Part shown: one piece after another, positions 1 to 13,800 of the stretch | Numbering within the stretch: the stretch's first letter is position 1 | Layout of the letters: every line of letters begins with the position of its first letter | NCBI GenBank assembly: GCA_022885665.1 | Contig: JAGQDJ010000212.1 | Location: 1-64,000 of the forward strand | Length of the DNA: 64,000 bases | Source of the DNA: Triops longicaudatus | Taxonomy: Eukaryota > Arthropoda > Branchiopoda > Notostraca > Triopsidae | Reading direction: 5' to 3' | Translations under genes and position numbers: made by a program | The notes under the pieces: model-generated | Told to the model about the DNA's origin: nothing | Seen by the model: only the letters and a program-made list of their open reading frames with translations | Database searches by the model: none

Positions 1-660
1 ATATATAAACATTATGTAGTGTTTAAGTAACTGCGTACTTTTCGCGTTGTCTCAAGTAAATTCGTAATTTTCGCTTTTTTTTAATTCAACTCGTAATTTT
101 ATTCAACTATATATATATATATATATATGGTAGCATGTGGATATTCAAGCAATTAGCGGACAAATAGAATCAAGTTTCTATACGTTCCCTTTCCATAGAA
201 CATTTTTATTATTGTGTACCAGTAAGGTGACCAAATATTCTTGAGGCCAAAAAGGGACATTTCAGTCTTAAATGGGACAATTCTGCTAAAAAATATCTTA
301 CTAAAAACTTTAATTTCCTTTAATACTCTATTTAATTTTCTTTTGCATTTTACTTAATTTCACTTTGTAGTATATTTATTTTACACTTTTAACTTTAATA
401 TAAGCTTCGGTTCGGCTCGGCAAGACTCGGGAGTCGAGTTTCCTTGACTCGGGTTCAGTAAACTCGCGTCCCAAGTGGCAATATAGTCAAGTAGTTGACT
501 TGAGGTTAGATTCCAATATATCTATCAATAAAGACTAAAATTTTATCATGCAAATATTTTACAAAACAAAATTTAAAAAAGATACATGTAAAAAAAAAGC
601 AAGAGAGGGTGCACACTTTATTTTTGGTACAATAAACGTGGTCAAAACCTAAGTTCCTTA

Positions 661-816
661 CAGGGCCGGATTATAATAGAGGCTGAGTAGGCTGCAGCCT
701 AGGGGCCCGTGGTGTGGCGGGGCCCGTCAAAAAAGTACTCTTTCTCAGCAACACACATTCATTAATGGCCGCGGAGACGTCAGCCTAGGGGCCCGTAAAG
801 ACTTAATCCGGCCCTG
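661..816. mobile_element. short hAT-type MITE
   Basis: Begins CAGGGCCGGATTATAAT and ends ACTTAATCCGGCCCTG. The subterminal GCAGCCTAGGGGCCCG occurs in the left half and CAGCCTAGGGGCCCG in the right half. The total is 156 bp with no ORF. The flanking 8-mers (GTTCCTTA and TATCTGCG) do not match, so the target duplication has been lost or the element was rearranged. Confidence 0.7.
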
Positions 817-872
817 TATCTGCGAGAAAGTACTCAGGAAGTGTCTCCTGAGTGCAGAAAGTGAACATACAC

Positions 873-991
873 AGAGTCCTATGCTAACGGCACGGCAGTT
901 GCGCAAATGTGCCCCACTTTAGGTTGTGCCGAACGCTACTGTCCCGCAGCGTCACTCTTTGCACAGTGCCGTGCCGTTAGCATAGGACTCT
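873..991. repeat. hairpin element with 25-bp perfect inverted arms
   Basis: The arms at 873-897 and 967-991 are perfect reverse complements (core CCTATGCTAACGGCACGG). They enclose a 69-nt spacer whose ends are also partly complementary. The structure fits a small foldback or MITE-like element directly next to the trinucleotide palindrome. Confidence 0.85.
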
Positions 992-1023
992 TTACTTCTT
1001 CTCCTTCTTCTTCTTCGTCTTCT

Positions 1024-1207
<184 letters not shown>

Positions 1208-1808
1208 GAAAATACCGAACACTTCTTGTACTTTCTGCTTTTTTCGAGTTTTGTCCTCCCAGGGCACGCTAAAAGAATCTTAAAGCTCAACTCCCCACTA
1301 CCTAAGAGTTAGTTGTATAATTTACTGACTTTTTAGTGAACTATGTGTGTTTTGTATCGTTTATAGTTTTTTTATTAGCAAGAATACATTTTTTTTGCGT
1401 TAAAGTTAGTCGTACTATTTGAATTTCGCCTTGCGCCGCGAACGGCCGCTACGTTAACTTTGCAGCTCGCAATTCTTTTCACGTTCGGCGTTCAGAGTTT
1501 CTGTTTTCTATCGCTTGCCGCACCGTGTTTTTGTCGCGCACTTCGTATTACAACCCGCTCGGCGAGTGCAATGTTGGCGTCTGTTTGGGCAACAATGGAA
1601 ACCGTTTGAAATTTGGCTAGATCTCCGTTCGCGCGCTACAAGTTTTTCGCCTTTCTGTTTCTTAATTAATTTACCAAATAATCGGGTGTTTTAGAACCCT
1701 TACACTGCCTTTAAAAGTAATATAAACTTCTTAAATTTTACTTCAATTGCTTAACTTATTTTCCCTCTCCTCAAAATCTTAGGTTTGGAGTGCTGAAAAT
1801 AGATAAAA

Positions 1809-4800
1809 ATGATATCCGAAATTGCTTCTGCGTTATTCCATAAAGACGCTGGCGCTTATGGAGACGAATACCAAACTTTTTTAAAAGAATTGCGCACTTT
1901 TCACGATGCGAGAGGGTAAAACTTTTCTAAAAACACCATCAAAAAGAAGAAAAACAAACCGTAATTGTTTTGTTATGCTTTTAGAACCTCTTTTAATAAA
2001 TTACCAAGGGTCCATGGACGAGAAGTCGATCTGTATTTGCTTTATACCCTCGTCACCACATCCGGAGGCTGGGAAAAGGTTCCTTTTTTCCTGTTATCAT
2101 TGTTGCTATGAAAGGAAAACTGATTTAGATGGATTTAGGTTACTGCCAAAGATGACTGGGGCACTTTGTTACCATATTTTGGAATCCCACGCGCGTGTTC
2201 GAACGGCGACAGCGCGCTAAAACAAGTCTACGTCAGGTAATTTTGGTCCAGGACACCTAAAACTCGTAAAAAACGTTAAAGTTTTTAAATTCAATTCGAA
2301 AACAAGATAAAAAAGTAATTAAAGCACTAGCAGTTAATGAAAATTTAAGCTATGTCGCTAGAAACTCACATTACAGAGAGTTTAAACATACAAATGTATA
2401 CTGAAAGAGGCTGTTTGTTGAGAAAATGTAATAGTTTTTAAACCACAGAAGATTTTATAGAAAAAACAACGAATAGTGGGTAAAAATATGAAGAAGTTTT
2501 GTGAAAAGCGTAAATGTTTGAGTTGTTTGGCATAAAAATATTTATTTAAGTAGAATAAGATGGTAAATATAACATTATATGGATTTTTTTAAAACAGATA
2601 TTTGGATGTTTACGAGAGAATTCACTTCTTGGGCGAAGAAGTAGATCGCCGGGAGTCGGAAATGCACGAAGAAGATGATTCCCGCAACAAACGACGCAAT
2701 TTGCGGCTTTTGCACGCCTTACCCATCACTTACAACCACCAACAACACCAAATTACGAGTACTTGTTTCAGAATAACAAAATCTACTGTTTCCTTGCATC
2801 TTTGCATTTTAAGTTGCTTAAAGCGTAGATGTAAAGTTTTTAGTTTAATTTTTACGTACCTTTTTCCTTCTAAGCAAGAATTTTGACCGGTGAGACGTAA
2901 AATTTAATATCCGGTTAGGAAAAGTAGAAATTTGGTCATTTCTTTCGTTATTCGTCTAATATAACAGGTATTAGTTCAGTATTCGAGCTTTACGATATAA
3001 TTCATCCTCTTTAACTAAATTTCACCTCAATTTCAAGCAAGTCTTCGTTTCTGAACAAGAAAACGTGCGTTTTCGCATATTTTCGTATGATTTTGCGTAA
3101 GATGTTAAAGTTCATTGCAAAATGCATAAATGTTGCCTTGTTAATCTAGAGCTTTACTAAGTTACGAGAAAAACTCTCATTTTTAACGCTAGGCATATAT
3201 TTCGCGTATTCTTTCGTGTTTTCTATTACCGTTATTAACGCTCCAGTTGATTTTCATGCAAAAATTTCACTTTTTTTCACAGAAAGGCACTTTCAGTTCC
3301 TTTAAATTACAAATAAACAGTTACAAATAATTAACAAATAAATAATTACAAATAAATAAATAATCTTCATTTGTGAACACAAACGATTATTTTTTTTAAA
3401 TAATATACATAATATATTCTTACATGGATTTTCGTAAAATATCGAAGCTTTGTGCATTATTGTAGTTCTAAATGCTCAATAAGCTCGAACTTTCAACGTC
3501 TTTAGCCGAAATTCCACAAATAATTGTCTTAATTTCAGGCTCGGTGCGAGAATACGCCGGATTGTCCACAGAATTGGCACAGTTATCGTTCTACGAGCGT
3601 TTGATGTTGTCGCTTCTCAGTCCGTTACCTAACGAGCAAGATTTTGCTGTCAATATTTGCACTTTACTGGGCGGAGATGGCAAACACAAGCTCGTACTCG
3701 ACCAGTGCCCCAAATTAGTCGACGTTCTCCTCGCCCACGCCGGAATTTTCGCTACTGGTAAACGCCCAACCCTCTGAAATAACCCTCAAACACTCTAAAA
3801 TCTCTAAATATCTGTAATTTTCGTCTCGTAATCACTAATCTTATTTTTTAAAATGCGAAAAACAAAACAAAAAAGCTTAAAATTCTTCAGTTTTCGTCAC
3901 AGTCATCAAGAATTACTTTAAAAAAAAATAAAAAAGCTGAATTTTGTTTTTAAAAATAAATTTGTCTCATAATCGTTAAAACTTATGTTTAAAATTCGCA
4001 AAGCCAAAAAACGCCATAAAATGATTGTAAGTCTTCAGTTTTCATCAGTCATCAAAACTTAATTTGAAAAAAAAAGTAGAAAAGGTGTATTGATTGTTAA
4101 AATAATTAAACGAAATAAAATATTTCCTAAAAATTAAATTTTGATTTTTGTAATTTTTTCGAATTGAATTTTTATATTTTTTTACCACTAATATACTTTT
4201 TAATCATTTTTTATTTTCTATTATTTTTTGTCCTGGTTTCACTTCTTTTTACGTTTAGGACTGTTGAACTATTTTTCAATTTAGGAATTTAATTTTCGCC
4301 GTTTTAACGATTTGTTTTTACCTTTTCGCAGTGGATTTACGGAATTTGCTGGTGGAAACGTATCGGCAATCGCGTAGTATGAACTTGGAGCAGTTTTGGC
4401 GCGACGTTGTTTCCGATCCCCAAATTCGCGACCTAGTGTACCGGGACATTAGCCAAGAACTCGACAAAGAAGAATTAAGTCTGTTGTCCAGCGAAGACAC
4501 GCCCTTTACGAGCACTAGTGGCCGAGCCACGCCCGAAAGCGTGTTAGACGTGGACGTAGCGGCCTCCAGGGATCAATGCCCCTCCCCTAAAAAGCGTGTC
4601 TCACCTTCTAGCTTCTGTGGTGGCACTGCAGTCGCCTTAGACGGCCATTTCGTGCCGGAAGTCGAACGCCTAGCGGCTAAAAGGCGAAACGAGGAAGAAA
4701 ATGAGAGAAAAATGGAAATTGAGACGGAAGATCGCGATTTATTTAATTTAGGAAGGGATTTAGGCTCGAAAGACGTGTTAGGCCACCGAGTGCTGCAAAT

Positions 4801-7800
4801 TGCAATGTTATTGAGGAACTTGAGCTTTGAGGAAGGCAATGTGGCCACTTTGGCGAAAAATTCGACCGTGTTAAGGTTTTTATTGCTCGGATGGCATAGC
4901 CAGTGGAATTCGCTGCCCCAGATGGCGCTGGACGCTTTGAGTAACTTGGCAGCAGAGGTGTCGCTGAACGAACCAGCCGATTGTGCGGTATCGGCCATAT
5001 TTCTGGATTCGCTCACCAGAGGGCTCCAAGCGCAAGATCGCTTTTGCATCCTGTCGTGCATGGAAATCGTGACGAAATTGTGCGGAAAGGAGGAAAACGA
5101 ACATATCTTGTCGTCTACATTGGACCAAAACGTAATTCTGGTTATTTGAAGCCTTTTTTTAAATTTATTTGTGGTTTTTGTATAAAATTTAGCCCATTTT
5201 CTGTCTGAAACCAGTATATATCGGAACATTGGAAAAATTCCGTATTCTTTCGAAGAGATAAGCGAAGTTTTTAAGCAATATTTTCAAGGTTTTGCAGAAT
5301 TTCAATGTACATCCGATTTTGACGGTATTTAAACGGTTTTTCCATAAAATTCTGGGTAGAATTACAATAGAGAGTTGAACAAAAATAGTATAAAACAGTT
5401 TCAAAAGTAATATAAAATAATTCCAAGATAAAATAACTCCAATTATTGACATTGCTATGTACGCTCGTTAAAAATGGGAAAATTCGTGTAGTTTTAAAAG
5501 TATTAGGGAAAAGATGATATAGTTTCGATATAGATCACAAATTTCGATGTAGTCCGTTATATTTCAAAAATTTTCTATTCAAAACCTGTAAGAATTTTAA
5601 AATAATTTATTATTTCTAAGAAATTTCGTAAATTAAAATCGAATTTCGATATAAATATGAAAAGCATATGTAGATGTGTCTTCTTGTTTTTTAAGCTTTA
5701 TAAAAAATGTCTGGTCCGATTTTGGTGCCATTTTGGGTCTAATGACTGTGTTTTTCGCAAAAATTGATAGAAATTTGGTTTTAGTGCGTAATTCTTATAA
5801 AACGTCAGTAAAATCTGAAAGATTTTTTTTTAAAAATCTGGTATAGTAGAGTAATTTTCGATGTAAGACTATATGCAGATTTTTTATATAATTCCGAGAG
5901 TTCGTCGGTATAGTTCCGTGAATTTTGATAGAATTACAGTAAATATTCGATTTTTGTTGCGGAATTAGAGTATTTGAGAAAATTTCACTATAATTTTTGA
6001 GAATTATGGAAAGTTTTGATTGAATTTCGATAAATACCTCCAGATTTCGATCTAATTCTTAATAGTGTCTGAAAATTTTGATACTGTGTCTGTAACAATC
6101 CTTAATATTGTCTATGATATTGGTACAATTCAGGAATCTTGTTAGAATTTCAGTGAAAATAAGGAAATAATGAAAATTCTTTATGGACGTTATATTAATT
6201 TTTTATTTTCATAGGTTTACGAGTCGCTGTGTCGGTTGCTAACAGTGCCGGATATTATGCTTCTTATCTACACGCTCGAGAGTTTGTACGCGTTGTCGGA
6301 TTTGGGCGAAACGGCATGTAATAACATTCTCCGTTGCCAAGGAGCTCTGGATGTTCTCGTTTCCATGCTTACCGTCGAGGTGCGAACGTCATTTCATTGA
6401 AAATTCCCCTTTATCTCCGTTTTCTCTCCGTACTTCCGTGTTTAAAGAATTTATTTCCTACTTTAGTTTTTTCTTCAAACATTTTTAATTAATAATGATC
6501 TTATTTAATGTCATTTGTGTGGAACTGTTTAAATTTTTTTGGAGTTGTTGGTTAATTTTGTTAGAAGCTGTATTAATTTTATTCCTTTACTAAGGATTTG
6601 TTCATTTGTAATTTACTCGAACAGACGTGTGTCTATTTTTGTCCAAGATTTGTAGGTTATATTTTGGATTCTTTTCCTTTACTTAAAATTGTTTATCTAC
6701 GAATTTAATAGAGGTTTCACGACTTGTTAATCATCCTTTATCTAGGATTTCTTCTTTAGTTGTTTGGATAAGCCATTTCCTTGTCTATTTTGTAAATAAT
6801 TTCTTTGTTTATTTTGTAAAAAAATGTGTATTGTTTGAGATTTGTCCTGACTGTACACCTAATTATTAATGTATTGATTAGGTTGATCGGGATTTATTAA
6901 TCAATTTGTGCTAAGTAGGCGCAGAGTTTCGGCCCGAAAGCGTGCATTCTAATGCGAGTGGTGGAAACAGCTGGAGAAAGCGATTCACGAGCGTTGAGTT
7001 TGAATGCAACAGCTTCTGTAGCAAGCACGACCATAACGCCCCTAGCGGCAGCCATAGCTACGCCTGTTGCAACTTCCACGGCCATGAGCGCACCGACAAC
7101 TACCATGAGCAAACCGGCTATCATGACGCCCTCGACCACCAAAGCCATAAGTATTTGAGAAAATAACACTTCATTTAGTTGACTAAATGTACAATTTTAA
7201 TGTGTTTCGTATTTTTGGCCTAGTTTTTCAGTTTCTGAACCACTTTTAATCCTTTCGAAGCTGTAAAGATTTTTTTCAGTTTTTCGTTTTCTCTTTCGTT
7301 ATTAACTTTCGATATTTGTGATTTTCATTCCTTTTGTTTCGATAATCTTCATTGTTACTAAACGTAATATCGTTTCGAAATTTTCTTAGGAATTCACGAA
7401 TTTCTTGAAATGTTTGGTTATTTGCTTCCCCCGTTTACGTTTGATTTCTCTATTTTTCACTTTTTTCTTCTTGTCATTAAACAAATTTTTTTAGTATCTT
7501 TCCCATTTTTTTAGTTTTCATGTCGCTTTTCACGTATTTCATTGTTTTTCGCTAGTTTTTCAGATTTTCGTTGCAATTGACATTTGTCTCGTTAAAAGGT
7601 CGAGTTGGCACTCCCTCCTCGTCAACAGCTTCGATATCGACTCGACCGGCGGCCAAAGCCGCTACGACGGTGACGAAAGTGACCGCACCAACCATAGCCA
7701 CCCCCCCAGCGCCTGTGTCAGCCTCGGCTCCAGCATATTTACCGGCCGAGAAGGAAAAAGCGGCCATTGCGTGGTTGAAATCCATGTTTGATATCTCCCT

Positions 7801-10800
7801 AGGAGCGCCGAGCTTAGAACAAGGCGCGTTGTACCGACTGTACTCGAATGCCATGACCCAAGCAGGCAACAAACTCATCTTAGCTTCGTCATCCTTTTAC
7901 AGCGCTGTCAAGTGCGTTGAAATTCATTTTTTTTTAAACTCGAAAATGGCTCAATTGTTTATTTTTTAAAAGTATATAAACCAGTTCAAATAAAGAACAT
8001 TAATCAATAGTATTAAGAAGTAATATAATAAAATAGGAAATACGGTAACATTTAAATGATAAATAAACAAATGTTTATAATCTGTTGTTGCACGGTATGT
8101 GTAATACTATCTTTGTAAGGATTAAAGACATTCTAGTTTATTTTTCGTCTTTTAAATGAAATGTGTTAAAAAGGAGCGAGAAAGTAATAGATCACTAAGA
8201 AAAAGATAATGTAAAAGTTTGAAATTTTGCTAATAAAATATATGCAATATTAAAAATCAATATTTACACTATTATACATTTTAAAAATAGTAATAATTAT
8301 TCTGTTTAATTTCTGCAGACTCGCATTTGGAGGCTCTGTTGGTCCGTTTAGGAAGCAAGTGGGCCAGATCGTCGAGTTTCACTACGAAAGTCTCAAACCC
8401 AAGGGCAACTTGGGTGTCAACCCGCCCGAAACGCCCTCTATACTCCAAGCACACCTCAGCTCGCCGCCCAAAACTCAAATCAAACGAGAACAAGACAAAA
8501 CTGTACGTAATTTTTGCCGTTTTCCTCATTCTGTAGCACATTTCTACCATACATTTATGATTGTAGGCGTCAAGTTCATTATATTTAATATTCAAATTTG
8601 ATTTTGAATTGAAACAGCTTAGTTTAAGGAAATTTACCAAAGCAAGTTGAGTGAATAGCTTAGTTTATTGAAATAAAAGTTATCCGGTGGGCTGCAAAGC
8701 TTCTTTAGCACCAGAATTGTAACAAAAACGCGTAAAAATTACCTTAAAGTTGAGAAACTGCAGTGATTTTGAAATGTAGTACAATTGAAACAGTGTTACG
8801 TTAACATTCGAGTTAAATTCGGGGCATTCGTAACATACTAGGTATGAGAAAACTGTTCAGATTACACGGAGGGAGTGATAGGAACAGAGAGGAAAATGTT
8901 CCGAGATACTTTTCCTGTTAAAAGGATTTTTTTTGGTACGTTTCTTAAATTTATTATCTATTGCATTTATCTTTTTCCATCTTGTCCTAACTGTTTTTGT
9001 TGTATTTTCATTTCTTTCCATTTTTTGCGTTTTTTCTTAATTTTTTTATTATTCACTGATTTTTGTTTTCATGCCACAATATTTTTACTAAGCTCTCTAA
9101 GACTTAGTTTCTTTCGGCGCTGTTTTCAGATTTCTAATGATTTTTTCTCTCAGTTTGCCGTAAGTTTGCCTTTTTTCCTCCTCCATTGTCGTAGTAATAT
9201 AAAAAGAAGGTGGGGCTAACCCTTGAATGGCTCTTCTGGTGTTCCTTTTCTGTGTTTCATTATGAATTTTCCTCTTTTTTCTGTTTTTTTTTTCATTTTT
9301 ATTGTTTTGATTTTTTTTTTCTTATGGTTGGGTTTTGGTTTACGTTTCATGGTGCGTAGTTCCTTCCTTCCACGCCCTCCACAAGTTCGGTGGACAATAA
9401 AGCGTCGACCAACTCGTTGCTCATCAAGTCCTTATTGGCTAATAAGGTAAACGAAACCCCGCCCACTCCTTCGACACTGGTCGTACGGGCTCACCACCCG
9501 AGCACTTCCGGACCGCCTACTAGTATTAGCATGGATTTGAATGTAGTTTTGCCTGCGCCTGATACAACGCACGTACACGTACATGTACCTCCTCAGGTAC
9601 CTGTACCGCATGCTATTGCATCCCCTATTACATCACAGGTAAGTTTGCTTCGAGAAAACTTGAAATTAGAATTTTTCTTTTTTTTTTCACTGCTCGGATC
9701 GCAATGAAACCAGACTCCAAAATAGCAAAGATTTTTTTAAAGTACGGTCAAAGCTGTCTTCTCGGGGGAGAGGGGGGCGGGGGGTACGTTCCAGAGAAAA
9801 ACGAAGGATAAGGAAAACCGTGAATGAGAAGAGGAAAATGAATGTGAAAGATAGGGATGCGTTCCAAAATTCCGAAAAATAAAGGTAAACTACAGGGAAC
9901 TGTCATTTAGATCTAGTCTGCCTAACAGGAAAATCAATCCTTATTAAGCCTGTGTGTCTCCTTCAAATATTATATTTTTTCTCCCATTTTACCGCCTTCG
10001 ATGTATTGTAACTCAACTGATTTCAGTAACTGCTTCGTCAGTTTTTATTGCTAAAAATCAAACTTCGCTCCAGAAATGGAGCAATTTTACAAAATAATAT
10101 TGAATTCGTGAGTAAATATCACACATTACCTTAGGTTTACCATTTTAGTTGCTCGAAGCGATCTTTCTTATACTATCTATGCCCTAAATCTTTTTTTTAA
10201 TTAAGTCTTTTTTTAATTAAAGCCGACATTACTGCTCCCAGTTAAAAGCGGCTCCCTTAACTTTTTTTGCCCTGTCTTATGCACATCTTATGCTTGTCTT
10301 ATGCACATCCTCTGCGGAAGGATGATGTAGCACTAAATATTGGTAATATTAAGAGTTTGTTCCAAAAAAGCCACGATTTTTAATGATTATGACCAGAACG
10401 ACCCCCCAATAACGAAATATTTTTCCGCGAATAGAGAGTCTGTCTCAGAAATTTGGTCCGCGAACAAGGGGCTTTGACTGTACGGTAGTGTTATTTTTTA
10501 AATTGATTCGTACTTTTTGGACTCGACATTTACTTGTTTATTTCGGTTTTTATTTGATTTATTTCGTGGTTTTGTTTTCGTGAGTTACGCTCTTTAGCTT
10601 TTCTTTGGTTTCTAGATCAGCTGGGGTTATTTAGAATATTTTCGGGAAAAGAGTAAGCCATCTGTTGCCCCACAACTACGCCTCGCAAGGCAGTAAACTA
10701 GGTATTTTCAAATTCTGCTATGAATCAGCTTTCTTTTACTAGCAAAGTCCCGTATTTGCTTTTGAACCTTTCGTGGCAACAGAAGTTTGAAATAAGCAAT

Positions 10801-13800
10801 TTTTGGCGCATTTAATTCTTCAAATTTTCACTATCAGAAGATAACTGTTACAGTAAGAAGGTCATTTTTTCCGTAGAGATGACACATTGATCACGCTATT
10901 TTTTTATATAATAGCCTCGGGCAAATGCGTTCAGAGTTACCCAACGAATTCCGACCCTTTTCCTGTTTTATAGCTTACGAGATTTTGGAGCCTGTTGTAT
11001 CGTGAAATAACTCTTTTTCAAAATAATAATAATAAAAATAATAGGGACAAAAAAAAAGAATGCATGATAAGAAACTTTCAAAAGTGAAAAATTAGATCTT
11101 GAAGTAATAAACGTTAATAATTAGTACCAAACATTTATTAAACATACCATAAGATAATTATGACAGAAGCTTCCTTGTTCACGATTCGGTATTCAAATTT
11201 ACCCAAGGAACTCTGACCTTATTTCCTATGTTATAGCTTATGGGTTTTTGGAGCATTTCGTATCGTTGTCAAGAAAGTTGCTACGTGGGATGAAACGTTG
11301 CACAAAAAGATCTCAAAACAAAATCAGTTTATTGTTACCCAGATATTAGCCTAAATTAGCCAAAAACGAAAGTCCCGCTTTTTTGTTTAAAGTAACCCCG
11401 GTCAAATTTATACCCTTGCGTTATTATCTTGTTATGCACACGACTCACGTTTCGACTCGCTTTTCTTATTCTGTATTATTTTCCCGGTATATGGACAAAG
11501 TTTGACGAAAGAAAGCTTCTGTCAGGATATATGAGTGTAGGACCATAGCTGTTGTGCCAAATTTGTTGATTCTACTCTATTTTTATTTATTTCTTATCGA
11601 GGAAGGCATGCAAGGTTGCAGAACAAGATTATTTGGCTCACAGTCCAAGTGTGTTTTTATTACATTTTTGTAGTTTTCTCTTAAAAAATCTTAAGAGGGG
11701 AAAGGCGTAAATGACAAAAAGGAACAAGATTGTTTATTTCAGGAGCCGATTGGGGTCGTTCGACCTCTAGGAGTCAACCAGAGCGCAGCAAAGTAACAAG
11801 ACTCGTAAATTATGCTCGGAGAGTTTGAGTGTGGTGTTGGAAGAGGGAAGGAGGTTGCTACTAATAAAGTCAAGAGGCTCTGGGTAAGGAACACGCCCAC
11901 CTGAGAGAGATACAGAGAAAAAGATATTGAAGGTTGATAAAAAAGAAAAAAGTAGGATTCCTTTCTTTTTTTAATGTTCTTGTGATGCGGGTTTTATCGA
12001 TTCGGCCTTCATAGCTGAGAAACTGAGATAGGCAACTTTTCGTGTCTTTGACTTCCTATTCCTATTCGTCTGAAACGAATATTGATGCTCTATAAGAAGT
12101 CGAGAATACTTGCAGGAGAAGTTGGGTCACGTCAAAGGATGTTTAAAAGTTTCGGGAGGAAAGAGACAAGATTTTTGGATTATTGCTTGATTTTTGGAAA
12201 TTTGAAAAGCATGAGAAAGTTTGAACTCAAGTTTGAGAACTAACTGAATGGTTGTAATTAATCTTTGGCGAGTATCGGTAGAAATCAAGTTTCGAAATGA
12301 GAAAAGTTCTGACTGAAAGCGGAACTTTTCGAGGTCCTGATTGCTTTGATATTGCTCAATGAAATAACAACAAGAAAATTGAATGGAATCGCATATAAAG
12401 ACGAAAAGCGGATTAATTAACTTGTATTTTTCTTTCAATCAACAAAGGAACGTCAGTAGGCTTTTAACGTACGAGGTCCATTATATTTTTTTCTTAAAGG
12501 CATTAAGTTTTTTTCTTAAAAAAGACAGTAAAGATTTTTTTTTATTTCCATATGACATAAGCAGTTCTCATTGAATTACGTTGGGAATAAAGGCAAAAAA
12601 ATTAAGGTAAATAAGAGTGGAAAATTTTTAGTGATTTTTACGTTTAACTTGTATGTTTGCGTTTGTTTTGTAATTAATTGCAAAGTTTTGGTCCAACTGA
12701 CGAACGTTGTGTGAAACTTTATGAAAACGATCCGTTTCCCGTTTTGTGCGTGCATTTGCATTGATTTACTAACAAGGACGAACTAATTAAGACGTCAACA
12801 GCTGCTAATGACGAATTAATTACCTTTTAGGTGGTGAAACGCCAACAACAGCAAAAACTGCTTCCCATTGCAGCGAGCGAAACGCGCGTTAATGGCGTCA
12901 AACTGGTAAAAAATTGTCTTTTTTGCTTTGTTTTTGCAATTGTACGCTTTAGTTCTTTAATGGTTTGTAAGCAATTTTGCATGTAACGCATTCTGTATGA
13001 ATAAGAACAAGGCACATCTAATGAATTAAAAAAGAAAAAAGTAATAATCAAATATTGCTAACATGTATCAGTTTTCAACTACTTTTTATGTATTTTAATA
13101 TATTTTTTATTTATTTCTTGAATTTCATATTTTAGTTGGCTACTTCCTCAAATTTTCAATTTGTCGTAAGTAAAAAAGATTTTGTAACGAACCCTTCAGG
13201 ATCTGAAATACTGCTCGATATAACCGAGGTTCATTATATCGGACGCTTTTTCTTTACATTTACGTAAATCGAAACCTTATAAAACGTTCATTATATCAGA
13301 CATATCGTCGTAAAAAGATTCATTATTACGAGATTCTAATGCGTTTCGTCAGTTCATTTTTGTGACGATTTCAAGTACAATATGTTTTGTCTACACAGCA
13401 ACTGACTGTCTAGTGATTATTTATACAGTAAAAACTTGTTATAATGGACTTCACTTTGAATGGAAAATTTGTCCATTTTAGCCAATTGTACTTAATAATC
13501 AATATATGCTTTTATGCCTATCGTTTTGTCCGGACATATGGATCATATAAGCTGGTTATCTGGTATAGCCGGTATCCGTTAAACGAGGTTTTACTGTACA
13601 GTTAAATCTCGTTAAAGCGAATCTTCTCACTGAAGGCAAAAACTTTTGAATGTCTTTACAGTTCGTTATATCTGAAGCTTTTTATCTATTTATATACTTC
13701 CGGACCCTAAATCAGTCCACAATAGCAGAAAGATCGTTTATAAAAGAGTTTGTTGTAACGAAATCCCAATAGTTAACTGTTTTTATGAAAAGCCTGACGA

